This document shows positions 36,040 through 50,492 of a stretch of 64,000 bases of DNA, piece by piece. The translations under genes were made by a program, and so were the position numbers. The notes under the pieces were generated by a model. That model ran no database searches, had not been told where the DNA came from, and saw nothing but the letters and a program-made list of their open reading frames with translations. Position 1 is the first letter of the stretch, and each line of letters begins with the position of its first letter. The stretch comes from Arabidopsis thaliana (lineage: Eukaryota > Streptophyta > Magnoliopsida > Brassicales > Brassicaceae): assembly GCF_000001735.4 (NCBI RefSeq), contig NC_003070.9, positions 5,828,001 to 5,892,000 on the forward strand, in the 5' to 3' direction.

Positions 36040-37201
36040 TGTGTAGATAAATATATGGGAATATATATAATATTTGTGGGGAGACCGAACTTTTATCATT
36101 TTATTGATTTTTAGTTATTGTTTAGAAACATTTATTATCATGGGGACTCCTAATTAGTATTATGAACTATATGGATAAGAGAGCAGATTCTTTTATTGAT
36201 ATAGCATTTATATTCTATATCCATAGTTGTGGATTGGAAAAGAATATTATTATATAGATCGAATGATATTTTGATTCTAGAAATTGCTTACGTGTGGAGT
36301 TACGATCATATGCTTTCATGACTAATGACTAATTATATACTGATTAGATATCAGGGAGTGGCTCAAATTTTCCACTATTTAAAGAAATTAGAATCAACTA
36401 ATCAAACGTTTTTTACCAAAAAAAAAACTAATCAAACGTTGCATATAATAAAATCTATTTTAGAGTTTTTGTAACGACGGGGTCAACTGAAACTGGAGAT
36501 TGTCACTTATTTCAAGAATTTCTATACACATGTGGGGTTTATTTTTTGCAACGTTTCACCAATATTTTTCATTAATTATTGATAGACAAATCTGATAGTT
36601 TTTTTATTTTATTTTTACACTAGTTTGTTAGATGTTTTTATGTTCATTTGTATGTTCCTTGACCATAAGGAAATTATTTTGTGGTCTTTTCAATTTTATT
36701 GTATTGGTCTTTGACGAGATTCTTGTACGGGTGAGACAGGTTTGACCGTTAACATTCAAGCAGCCTTGACGGACCAAATAATAAATGGGCTTTTGTTATT
36801 ATTATGTGACCTTTATTTAATATCGATCGAAAGAATCAGTATTATATAGTGTAATGGGTCAAAGCACGCCTTATTTGATGGAATATTGGAATCACATTAC
36901 ATAACGTGAAACCAGCCTAAGATGCATACATAATTTACATATGCAGAACAGGTTTTGATATCTTTAGAATACTATAAGAAATAAGAAATTTGGAGTCTAT
37001 GTGACTACGTTACTCAGTAACAAAAAAATGATTCCTCAGCATTGGTATATAAGCATATTTCGATTTTTGTATTATAGATTCCTTGATATGTATATAACTA
37101 TATAAGTGTTTTTTTTTATATTATATGCAAACTAAAAATAAACTGTATACAGGTTTTAGTAGTTGATTTTTTTTTTCCTTGATATTTTTTTTTCTAAAAA
37201 A
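36040..37201. other. Intergenic region between VQ1 and the polygalacturonase
   Basis: AT-rich spacer holding the VQ1 upstream region. A short direct repeat, ACTAATCAAACGTT, occurs at 36397-36410 and 36427-36440, separated by an A-rich run. No gene was recognised. Confidence 0.4.
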
Positions 37202-37473
37202 AAACAAATTCTTTCTAAAATCTTCATACAGCAAGATAACGATTCATATATTACTATTTAGTAGTTGTTTTAATAAAGGTAATATATATTTATTTATTTT
37301 TTGGTCAAAATAAAGGTAATATATATAGTAGTTTTTTACTGCATTGATGTAATTTGTTGCATGATTTTAAGAATATTTGATACAACTAATCTCACCAGAT
37401 CAAGACCCCAAAGACAAATAAAATATATGAATCGTTATCTTGCTGTATGAAGATTTTAGAAAGAAATTGTTTT
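37202..37473. repeat. Long inverted repeat (foldback) with 49-bp arms
   Basis: Arms at 37202-37250 and 37425-37473 are reverse complements with a single mismatch and are separated by about 174 bp. The loop contains a short direct repeat, ATAAAGGTAATATATAT, twice (about 37274 and 37311). The element ends about 210 bp before the polygalacturonase ATG. It could be a foldback/MITE remnant or produce a hairpin RNA; no terminal duplication was identified. Confidence 0.85.
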
Positions 37474-37685
37474 TTTAGCCCAAAATTGGTATAACAAGAA
37501 TCAAATTTTTTTCGCAGATTTCTTAGCATATATAGTTCCTTACGATGTATTTCTTTTAAAAAGACCAAATCGTATTGTCTTTTAAAGAAAGTACAGATTT
37601 CTTTGTTATTTCAAAAATCCAAAAAAAAAAAAGAGAAAGGTTGAAAAAAACAAACAAAAAGAAAAACAGAGAAATAAATAGAAGC

Positions 37686-39495
37686 ATGCAGTGCCAAAAG
37701 AAGAAGATGGCGCCGTGCATTGATTTTGTGTTCATGGCTTTTGGTTTGCTTCTCTTGCTCATCGCCGTCACAACAAGTCGCCCAATCACTCGGCCAAAAG
37801 TATTCGACGTTCGAAGTTATGGTGCTAAAGGTGACGGTAAAATGGATAACACCAATGTAAATGACATTTTCTGCTTTCTTTAACTAAATATTCTTTCTCA
37901 ACTTCTTCATTCATTTCACATAGAATGTCGATTGACTCAATAAAAAAAAAAAATAGGAATAAACCTTTTATTTCCAAAAAAAAAGAATAACGGGCTATTT
38001 ACTTGCTTTTTAATATTTGGATTAATTAAAATTAACTAGTTCAATTTAACTACATATTTTCTATTTAGTTATTTGAAGAGCGTATTCATTTATGTGTGTG
38101 TGTGTAACAAAAAAAAATTGAATCTTATAAGTTACTAAGAGTTTTTGTCTTACAAATAATCTACCTTCTTTGGTAATGTCTCATATAAGGCGTTCACAAA
38201 TGCATGGAAAGATGCATGCAGATGGAATGGACCAAGCAAAATGTACATACCACTAGGAACATTCTATCTTGGTGGTGTAACGTTTGTAGGACCATGCGAT
38301 GGTAAGATCTCGTTTGTCATTGATGGAACTTTGTTGGCTCCTCCGAACAACGACGACATTAAAAAGGAAATATGGATAAACTTCCGCTACATCAACTATC
38401 TCACGGTCTTCGGGGATGGCACCCTCGACGGCCAAGGAAAAAAGTCATGGTCACTAATTGATTGCCAGAAGGACAATAATTGTCCCAAACTCGCTATAGT
38501 ACGTACGCTTTCTTGAACTTTCTTTTTATAGCTACTGTTTTTATGGATCAAACTGAATATTTTATGTCATTATATATATATATAACTTTTAAAAAGAGAA
38601 TCTTGAAACATAAACTTGATTTAATCATATTTTCATGGTGTTTTGATACATTTGCAGAATATGGGGTTCGATTTCGTAAAAAACTCAAGCATGAATGGGA
38701 TAACATCACTCAACAGTAAAGCCGGACACTTCAATTTCTTATCCGTTGACCACTTCAGCATCACTAGAGTCAACATAATAGCTCCCAGCAATAGTCCCAA
38801 CACTGACGGAATCAAAATAGCTTTATCAAGTAACATGCAAATCTCAAACACTCACATCAGCACCGGAGACGATTGTATCGCAATGCTCTCTGGAAACACA
38901 AATTTTGATATCTATAATGTCAAGTGCGGACCGGGACATGGAATTAGTATTGGAAGCTTAGGAAAAAACAAAGACGAAAAGAATGTTAATGGTTTAATGG
39001 TTAGAAATTCGGTCTTTACCGGTACGACCAACGGTATACGGATCAAGACATGGGAATCTTCAGCTTCAACAATCCGAATTATCAATTTAGTGTATGAGAA
39101 TCTACAGATGATAAATGTTGAAAATCCTATCGGCATTGATCAAAAATACTGTCCTTACCCGCCATGCAGCAATATGGTAACTTACTATGCAAGAAACAAA
39201 TTTCTATCTTCTTAGAATCTTCATCGACTTTAAAATTAACATGTTAGTTCATGTTTTATCGCAGGGAGATTCTCACATTCAGATCCGAAACGTGACACTA
39301 AAGAACATTTGGGGAACATCAAAGAATAAAGTGGCTGTGAAATTTCAATGTAGCAAAACCTTTCCTTGCAAAGATGTTCAGTTAATTGACATTAACTTAA
39401 CTCACCATGGAGTCGACGGTCCTGCAAGTGCGTTGTGTGAGAACGTTGATGGATCTGCTACTGGGAAGATGGTTCCTCCGCATTGTCTAAGTTGA
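37686..39495 (+). CDS. Polygalacturonase (glycoside hydrolase family 28)
   Basis: Secreted pectin-degrading enzyme that hydrolyses alpha-1,4-galacturonan. Corresponds to At1g17150. Four exons (37686-37856, 38190-38498, 38658-39176, 39265-39495) join to 409 aa from the first ATG; a second in-frame ATG seven codons later (MAPCIDF) gives 402 aa and an equally good signal peptide. All GH28 catalytic motifs are intact: SPNTDGI (Asp near 210), TGDDCIA (Asp near 231/232), CGPGHGISIG (His near 254) and RIK (near 288-290). The N-terminal hydrophobic segment FMAFGLLLLLIAVTT is a signal peptide. The clade of DDI/GDD-type PGs often acts in pollen or separation zones, but expression cannot be judged here. 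Confidence 0.9.
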
Positions 39496-39677
39496 TCCAG
39501 TCCAAACATAGTCATGTACTCATGTTGTTTATTTTTTGGTTAACATATAAATAACATTAATGATCATAACAAACATGGATATATCTTTAACTTACATATA
39601 ATTCTCAGATATGTTTAGTTGTTGGTTCTGAGTTGTGACATAACAGCGATTTCATAAAAGCCAAAAATCAAATAACG

Positions 39678-41215
39678 ATGATGAAAGGGATCTCTTCAGT
39701 TTCTCAATCGATCAATTATAATCCATACATCGAATTCAATCGACCGCAGCTTCAGATCAGTACTGTGAATCCCAATCCAGCTCAATCTCGATTTTCCCGC
39801 CCTCGATCCCTCCGTGTTCTCTCACTCTCCGCCGATCCATCGGCAAATCGGAATCCTAAATCAGCCGTTGACGCACACGCGCCGCCACTGGTGGTTGTGG
39901 GATCTGCGAACGCCGATATCTATGTGGAGATCGAGAGATTACCCAAGGAAGGGGAAACGATTTCGGCCAAGACAGGGCAAACGCTCGCCGGAGGAAAAGG
40001 CGCGAATCAGGCGGCGTGTGGAGCGAAGCTAATGTATCCGACTTACTTCGTTGGTCGTTTGGGAGAGGACGCGCACGGGAAGCTAATAGCTGAGGCGTTG
40101 GGCGATGATGGGTGTGGGGTTCACTTGGACTACGTGAGATCTGTGAATAATGAGCCGACGGGACACGCGGTGGTGATGCTTCAGTCGGACGGTCAGAATT
40201 CGATCATTATCGTTGGTGGTGCAAATATGAAAGCTTGGCCTGAGATTATGAGCGATGATGATCTTGAGATTGTGAGGAATGCTGGTATTGTGCTTCTGCA
40301 AAGGGAGATCCCAGATTCCATCAATATTCAAGTTGCTAAGGTCCATTTTTTTACTTTCTTGAGTTAGTTACTTCAGTGAGAGTTGGTTTAGGGTTTAGGG
40401 AAGCTCTGTTGAATGGATGCAGCTGCTTTAGGTTTTGAAAACTATGAGAGGTTTTGGAATAGGGTTATAGAGTTGATTATGTTTGAAATATCATGTTCGA
40501 AGAAACTTAGGCTGCTGGTGGGTTTTATTGCAGGCTGTGAAGAAAGCAGGTGTTCCAGTCATCCTTGATGTGGGAGGAATGGATACGCCTATACCAAATG
40601 AGCTATTGGATTCCATTGATATCTTGAGCCCCAATGAAACTGAGCTCAGTCGCTTGACAGGAATGCCAACTGAAACTTTTGAACAGATTAGCCAAGCTGT
40701 TGCAAAGTGCCATAAGTTGGTAAGTCCCTTTCTTGCACATTATTAACTCCAAATTTTGGCTAATCCTTGCTGCTACTGGACTCTTTGAAAATGCTGGTTT
40801 AGTGGCTTTTGGGTTTAAAAGGTTTAAGGCTATGTTTTCCTCAGGGAGTTAAGCAAGTTCTAGTAAAACTCGGGTCCAAAGGATCTGCACTATTCATACA
40901 AGGGGAAAAACCAATCCAGCAGTCTATCATACCGGCTGCACAAGTGGTTGATACTACAGGAGCTGGGGATACTTTCACTGCAGCATTTGCAGTCGCTATG
41001 GTAGAGGGCAAGTCCCATGAGGAATGCTTGAGATTTGCTGGTAATAATTAGTGACATAAATCTGGTTTTCTAACCCGTAATTCAGATTAGTTTTGTCTCA
41101 CTTTTTTCCGATGCCTGCAGCTGCAGCTGCCTCTCTTTGTGTCCAAGTAAAGGGTGCAATACCGAGCATGCCTGACCGAAAATCTGTTTTGAAGCTCCTT
41201 AAATTTAGTATCTAA
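39678..41215 (+). CDS. RBSK: Plastid ribokinase (pfkB family)
   Basis: Phosphorylates D-ribose at O5 to give ribose 5-phosphate, salvaging ribose from nucleoside breakdown; the Arabidopsis enzyme is plastidic. Four exons (39678-40340, 40534-40719, 40845-41040, 41121-41215) join to 379 aa, the known length. Residues 1 to about 65 are Ser/Pro/Arg-rich, as in a transit peptide. The pfkB signatures are GGKGANQAACG near 105-115 and DTTGAGDTF with catalytic Asp near 325. The sugar-binding opening VVVGSANADIYVEIERLPKE is typical of ribokinase. The ATG lies only 182 nt after the polygalacturonase stop, so promoter and upstream 3' UTR must overlap or abut. Confidence 0.93.
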
Positions 41216-41373
41216 AACTGATACTCTTTTCAAGTCCTCTTATCAATAAAAGTTGTTCAGATTTCATCCTCTATTTTCATTTTTTTTTTCTTTTTCATTT
41301 CACTCAAATTTTATAAACAAAAACACAATTCACCAGAAACAAGTCTTAGTTAAGTCAATTGTCCAAAGCATGC
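41216..41373. other. RBSK 3' region
   Basis: Ribokinase 3' UTR with an AATAAA signal at 41245-41250, followed by a T-rich stretch. Confidence 0.5.
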
Positions 41374-41393
41374 TGACGCAGGCAGTGGCCTAA
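41374..41393 (+). promoter_or_regulatory. as-1/ocs-like element upstream of GSTU24
   Basis: The 20-mer TGACGCAGGCAGTGGCCTAA has the two half-sites and 12-nt register of an ocs/as-1 element (TGACGYAAGSRMTGACGYMM), matching about 16 of 20 positions. It lies about 520 nt upstream of the ATG. Such elements bind TGA bZIP factors and confer salicylate, auxin, oxylipin and xenobiotic induction on tau GST genes. Confidence 0.5.
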
Positions 41394-41882
41394 GCAACTA
41401 ACGAGAATCTCTTTTTTCTTCTTCTTTGAAAGCAACTATCGAAAATCTTTATAATTAAATAAAGATTAGCGTACAACACTCATTTCTCACATAAATCTGT
41501 TGTCAAAATAATATAACTTGTATTTAACAAAAATATGTGAACATTACATTAAAAAAACTGAATACTGATCAATATTAAGAACCTAAAAAGTAAAGAGGGA
41601 ATTTTTGACTTATTATTCGCAAAACTCATAGTATTGATATGAGTGACACCCAAACAAAAAAATGATGTAATCAAGTGCGCCAAAAGGAAAGAAAGAAAAC
41701 AATCCGACTTAAAGAAGACAAACAACGAACAACAACTGTAGAACTAATTTAATACAACTTTTTTGGCTTTAAGAGCAAGCAAAATGCGATTCAAAACCCC
41801 TAAAAATTACCAAACATATTTTCTATTCATCACACATATAGACACAAAACAGCAAACGAGAGAGGTCGTAGTGAGAGCTTAA

Positions 41883-42691
<809 letters not shown>

Positions 42692-43583
42692 ATCTCTACT
42701 TTGTTATGTTGATCTGTTGTTGCTTTGTTCTATTTTCTTTGAGGTCTATGTAATGCATAATAATACCAATTTCAATTTGTGAGATTATATTTCCCTTTAT
42801 GTAAACTCGATTTCAATAAAAGAAACTTTGTTGTGATGTTCATTCAATGGAGAATTGTTGGTACATTAATCTGGTTGCCATAACGGCGCTTGCTCTAATA
42901 CCAAAATCGACGTAAATATATGATAAAGATTAAATTCGTTGATTCAATGAATAACCTCACATGTGAACAAGATTTGACGATCGTGATTCAAAAAATATGA
43001 TTAACTTAGTTAAATAACCAGGAGAAATGCTAAACCGGTCGAAAAGAAGAATACAAGAATGAAACAAACTAAGTGAAAACTTTGAGCCAAAGAAAAAAAA
43101 ACTGAAGTGAAACTAAACCGATTAGCAAACCCCGATTAAGAACTTTTTAACCAGACACATCTAAAAATCGTTGGATATTTGGCCCAAAGATAAGTCATTT
43201 AATCATTTGATTTTTGAAGTATTGGAAAAAATGTTAAAAGCAAATAGTTATTATATCTTACCATGCAAACTCATTCTACACCGTTTATTTGTTTAATCGT
43301 TTATTGGTTATTTTATTTTTGTCGTTAGATGCACAAAAGATACAAGAATGGGGACAATGTGAAATGGGAAATGGATGCCAAACACATATAATGAGATATG
43401 CATATACTCTATATTTTTAAAAAAGAGGTATGTATAATTGTATATTAATCAATTTTATTAGGTTTCAGACAGCTAAAATTTGTTTTTTTGTTTTTTTTTC
43501 GTCATCCTTAAAGTAAATATAGTCCTAACCAAAGAAAAGTAACCAATAAAAAGTTTGGAAAAAGTGAAGGTAAAAAGGTATGA
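42692..43583. other. GSTU24-GSTU25 spacer, left part
   Basis: GSTU24 3' UTR with AATAAA at 42815-42820, then AT-rich spacer with no gene signal. Confidence 0.45.
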
Positions 43584-43603
43584 TGGCGTAAGCAGTGGCA
43601 TAA
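43584..43603 (+). promoter_or_regulatory. as-1/ocs-like element upstream of GSTU25
   Basis: The 20-mer TGGCGTAAGCAGTGGCATAA matches the ocs consensus at about 16 of 20 positions, with the A-to-G change in both TGACG half-sites. Its central AGCAGTGGC also resembles the element upstream of GSTU24. It lies about 605 nt before the GSTU25 ATG. Confidence 0.45.
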
Positions 43604-44111
43604 TCAATTCAACTCTGTGAATCATGTGGTCAATGTCTTGAACCGCAAAACATTAATAAATGAGTTGTTCAACTAAATAATTGTATACTACTCGTTACCA
43701 ATCTCTAGGTTTAAGCTTTCTGATTTAAAATTTGTCACATAAATTTTACACCAAAATATTTATTAATTCCACATTTTAATATAAAGTACGAGAAACTTTA
43801 CACGAGAAGAAATCAACATGAAATTTCAACATATAAATTACAAACCCCCTTGATAGTTTTTTTTTGGTATGTATAACCCCTTGATAGTTGATATACTCAT
43901 ATTCAATAACACAAAGTATTGAAGCTAAATAATCTCTGACGACTTTTAAACTAAAGCTAATGAAAAGAAAATGTTTAATCAAAAGTTTATTCCCTTCATA
44001 TTAAAATGCTTTAGTGCGATGAGATTTAGTGTAATGGGCACGTTAATGCATTTCTGACTTTAGCGGCAAGCAAATGCGATTTCGTTTGTAGTTTTGAGTT
44101 ATTGTCTCCTC

Positions 44112-44118
44112 TATAAAT
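44112..44118 (+). promoter_or_regulatory. TATA box of GSTU25
   Basis: TATAAAT lies 96 nt upstream of the ATG in CTCCTCTATAAATTGACC. The aligned sequence in GSTU24 at 41801 reads TAAAAAT, so this gene keeps the stronger TATA box. Confidence 0.65.
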
Positions 44119-44195
44119 TGACCAAAACCTTGTTCTCTTCACCATAATATACTTAGACACAAAACAAACAAACAAAAATATCTTAGTGAGCTTAA

Positions 44196-44958
<763 letters not shown>

Positions 44959-47342
44959 ATTCTACGCTGATATGTTTTTATGTTTCTGTTTGTGTTGCTG
45001 TTTCTGCTCTGTTTCATGTTCTGTTTCTTCCTTGTTTCGGAAATCTTTAAGATAATGTCATCAAAATAATACAAATATTTACTTGAAAATTCGGTTGGGG
45101 TGGTTAAGCATGCGTAATACGTTGCATTAGCTTCAATTTTTTAGATCTTCATTGCGATGATAAGTCTAGTAAACCGAATTAAACCAGTACCAAGAAAATC
45201 CAATCCAAAATCTAAAACAATCGATTTGTTTTATTTTTTCTTTCCCCTTACTAATTACTATTATAGTATTATCAAAACAAAGCGTCAAAGAAAAAAAAAA
45301 CTAACAAACCGACTACATTGTTGATTTTATTAAAATAGATTTTGGTGGAGTGCCAAATCTGAATAAATTATCGAGGCTGTACTAAACCAAAACTAATGAG
45401 TAATGACAATTACAATTTGTAATCTTTGTTTGATAGTCATAGACCAAATCAACTAATTTCAAACATTGGACTGAATCCTTTATAATATAGCCCATCCGAA
45501 TATCCAAAACATAATGGGCTTTTGGGCCCAAAAACAAAATCAGTGTGTTGAGTTTAGCCGTGATAGTCTATTTACTTGGGTCTTAGTGGGCTTTAAAGTT
45601 TAATTGTACTATTATATTTTTCGAACCAATAATTGGAATCGAATCTGGAGGAAAACAAGTTTACGTTGTAGTTTGTACACCCAAGTCCCAAGTACCAATA
45701 ACCATCCGACTACCGTTGCTGGATTATGTTTATGTAGGTTATGTTTCTGTTTTCTATTGCTCTGTTTTTTTTTTTAGTTTTGCCTTTTTTGTAGGTTATA
45801 TGTTTCTAAATGATAAGAACTAACTCTGAAGTTGTTTTAGTGTGGACTGTGCCACTGTGGAGCGCGTTTGTTGTGTTGTGTTGTGCTGCGCTATCATCAG
45901 TCTCGGATTCAATCATTCAATGGTTTTTAGGTTTTCTAATAAAGAATATCGTCAGTGGTGCATTAGGAAGGGGAATCTAAACTCAAAACCTTCTACGTTA
46001 CCTAGAAGGTTAGCTCGAGCCTCTTCCACGCATGATCAGATTTGAAAACCATATTAAATATTTGTAGTAAAGACAATTTAAACGTGGTTCGAAAAATCAT
46101 TAAGTATTCAGCCTCTTTTTGGTGATCAGTAATCAGTTTATTAAAATACCACGTGAAACTTGAAAATCAAATACTACCTGTCTTAGCCTGGAATAACAAA
46201 TGTCAAATTTGTCTATGAACTATGAAGAGAAGGTCTAATTGAGTAAATTGTATTGCAGCCAAAAATTATTTATTTAGAAAACTATTAACCCTTTTCGTTG
46301 TCCTGAAAAATTGAGTCTCCAGACATCATCTTACAAAAGTGAACAACCAAAAGATATGTTTTCACTGTACTTGTAAGCTCTTAGTTACTGTTAAAAGAGT
46401 TTTCCAATTCAAATTTTTTTTTTTTTGCCATACAATTCAAATCTATTTTGTTAGTATTAAAATTATAATAGGCTTATCAATTCAAAATATTTTGTCAAAT
46501 CATTCTAAAATAAAAAAGTTTTTTCAAAGATATTTTGAATTGAATATTAGTGAATTCCACTTTCTTGATGTAATATGTAACGAATAAATATTATTAGTTG
46601 TTGAAACGAATAAAAACAAATAAAAACGAGTGAGAGTATTATTTAAAATTTTAAAACATGTGACTTGACAATACAATAATTTATACATAATCAAATAACC
46701 GATGCATCTTGATTAGCATTAGGTAAAGATAATGTATTCAATTGTGTTAAATAAGTTTACCCTTTTTTGTTAAAGTTTTGGAATTAAGTAAAAGAGATAT
46801 AAGTAGCAGAGAAATACCAAAAAAAGAAAAAAAAAAGCTAACTACAACGCAACACAAGCATAACAAATTTGTGTGATTTCCTCAGATTCAAACTTAACAA
46901 AAAGTTTGAATCTTCAATACCGTTCTTACCACGAGCAAATACAGTTTCTTTGAAGACTAACACAAAAAATGGGACTGGTACAGCGGATTCAATCATACAC
47001 CCCAGTACTATCCTATCATGCGTTTTTTTACTTTAAACGTCATTTTAGTAGACTATATTATGGTACGGTCAAGCTTTATCACCCTCCTTTTTATGGAACA
47101 AAATAAAACACTTCCCAAGAAGAAAGCTTATAAAAATCCCAATAATACAGTCAGTACTGATATCTTCTTCCAAATCAAGATATTCGTTGACAGGTAAGGA
47201 AATCACATTTCGATACAATAGAGATTAGAGGGATATAATAATAAAGAAATAACAATATCATGGCCTAAACGTGAACAATAAAAAATAATCCACATATTCT
47301 ATAAGGAAAAAAAAAAAAAATAGAACATGCGACGTGGTACTC
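44959..47342. other. GSTU25-GSTU26 spacer with site II cluster
   Basis: 2.4 kb with no recognised protein gene. A dense site II group lies at 45489-45604 (AGCCCA, TGGGCT, TGGGCCCA, TGGGCT), which is unusual without a gene and may mark an unannotated transcription unit. A perfect 7-bp-stem, 7-nt-loop hairpin (CCTTCTA..TAGAAGG) lies near 45988-46008. The remainder is AT-rich and includes the GSTU26 promoter. Confidence 0.4.
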
Positions 47343-47349
47343 TATAAAT
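47343..47349 (+). promoter_or_regulatory. TATA box of GSTU26
   Basis: TATAAAT lies 109 nt upstream of the GSTU26 ATG, followed by a C-rich and CA-rich leader. Confidence 0.6.
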
Positions 47350-47448
47350 CCCCCCAAAACCGCAACCTCTATCATCCTCATCTACATTTCAATAAACACA
47401 AAGAGTTGAAAACATTAAATCGATATATCAGAACTAAACCGGATCTGA

Positions 47449-48375
<927 letters not shown>

Positions 48376-50492
48376 AAAAATGGTTTGGGTTTCAAGAAGG
48401 CTGTTATTTTCTGTCTTTTATAATGTTTCATGTGAGGTTTGTAATTGTTATTTCTGTCGTTTTGTTGAAAGTATGATAAACCGTAATAACGAAATGTTTA
48501 CTGTACCCTATTAAATTCGACGACATTGCACTCAATTTGAATAAACCGGATTAGCTTCAGTAAACCATCCGGTTTAATCGAAGAGTCGTTTCAGTTCACG
48601 AACCGTACATATTAATTCCGAGGACTTGTTCTTCCTGATATCAATTATATCAACATCATCTGACATGACATCTTATAACAAATGATTGATCTATTTTCAA
48701 TTACAAATACAATATGTAGTTGGACTTAATATAACTAATGATTAACTTACTCTTTTTGTTGTTTATAATAGAGATATTTAATAATCTATAACAAATCAAT
48801 CCAGTAATATATGGAATTCTTGTGTCTTTCATGATTTATCGTTAATTGTGGAGCTATGAATCAAATTCGAAAGAAATGTTACAATATACCTCTAGATTGA
48901 GACTGGCCACGAGACTGAGAACACTTATCTATCTTGTATTTTTATTTTTGGTTTTATATTTTTGTCAAATTTATTTTTGCTTTTATCTTACGAGGCAGTT
49001 TAAGTTTAAACATTAACAAACAAAAACAAAACAATAAAATTATGGTCAATGTAATTACACATATATATATATATGTATAATCTTGCGTAAAGATATGGTT
49101 TGATTGATCCAACACTTAAACAAAACCTTTAATATGCGTTGCTAAGCTGTCCCTTATCATAATCCCTATCAAATTCATCATTCATATTTTTTAGTTCCTC
49201 TATTATTTATTTATTTAAGGGTAAATTAGGAAAAAGTCTCCTATTAATTGACAAAGGCAATTGAATTCATAATTACGAAAGAACCTATCAACGTTATTTT
49301 CGTCGCTAATTATAGTAACCTGAATTTTTTGATGACGTTATTATGATCACGTGGAGCTCGGAGGAACTCAATAAATAATGTACAATAACTGATTTATACT
49401 TGTCTCAGTATACGGATATAAGATATTTTTCCAAAACAATGAAAGTACACGTTGCCTTGCCAGTTGCCTGCATATATATACACATCGTCTAGTAGATACC
49501 ATTACAGTATATTGTTGTTGAGGTTTTATAAATTGTGTAATGATTTTGTATAAATTAAAGAAACATATCTCCAGGCATCTCATAATTACGAAATCACGTT
49601 TAACTTTATAAAATATTATTAATACCACAAGATTTGAAAGTATTTTTAACAAATCATAATTTGAATCATATGTGAAATTTTGCAGCCAAGAGCATTCATA
49701 TTTGATCTACCAGAATGTCATAATGATCAAATTTCATATTTGATCCGCCAAGACCCTGAGCATTCATTTGATCCACCAAATTAAAAAGTCCTAGTGGATT
49801 ATAACTTAGAATTATTTACTTTTATTAAATCAACTAATCTATGAACCACTCAACCACATACTACATTATAAGAAAGAAAACGTAAGTAGCCAAACTAATA
49901 CTCTATACATTTATTATATAAGACGAAACAAGATATATCCATTCTCGACCACGACATTGGATTAGCTTAAAGTTATTTTTAGTATCCTATAAACAGTACC
50001 GTAAACGGAGCAATCTTGCAAATCATTTGCTTCAAGTTCAAAAACCTATCTAGGGTTCTCTGGTGGAGATGTGCTAACTGATTTTCTAACTTGAGTTTAG
50101 TATAGTAATTTTTGTTTTTTTTTTCGTATTTTAAGATTTGAACTGAAGGATTTAGAAAAGAAATGATTCCAATCTTGAGTATAGAGAGAGACCTTCATAC
50201 GGAGTATATTACAATGAATTATAATCTAGATTGTAGTGGAGTGATCAATATTTTGCTTTTTAGCGGGGAGTTATCATTTTCGAAGGCTTTAAATGTTTTT
50301 TTTTGCTTGGGAAATGTGAGGAGTGTCATGAATATCGAAATTAAATGCATTCACCAACCCTATCGATCCAACACTTCCCTTTAGTTAATGTCACACATTA
50401 AAATCATATCCACTTGTTTATAACCACATTTTCTCTCAAAATCCATAAAAAGAGAGAGAGATAAATAAAGAGAAAACTAAAGAAGCTAGAAG
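48376..50492. other. Intergenic region GSTU26 to CASPL2A1
   Basis: AT-rich spacer. It contains a TA run near 49062-49077 and three imperfect copies of a 20-nt unit (core TTTGATCYRCCA) at 49691-49712, 49732-49750 and 49759-49778. The last ~150 nt are the CASPL2A1 promoter and leader, ending in GAGAGAGAG. No gene was recognised. Confidence 0.4.

Noticed and set aside
45988-46008. Perfect 7-bp stem, 7-nt loop hairpin as a tRNA arm
   Set aside because: No acceptor stem, D arm or GGTTCGAATCC-type T arm surrounds it.
45842-46045. Small open frame of 67 codons downstream of the orphan site II cluster
   Set aside because: Cys/Val-rich start looks random, there is no homology, and the true nature of any transcript there is unknown.
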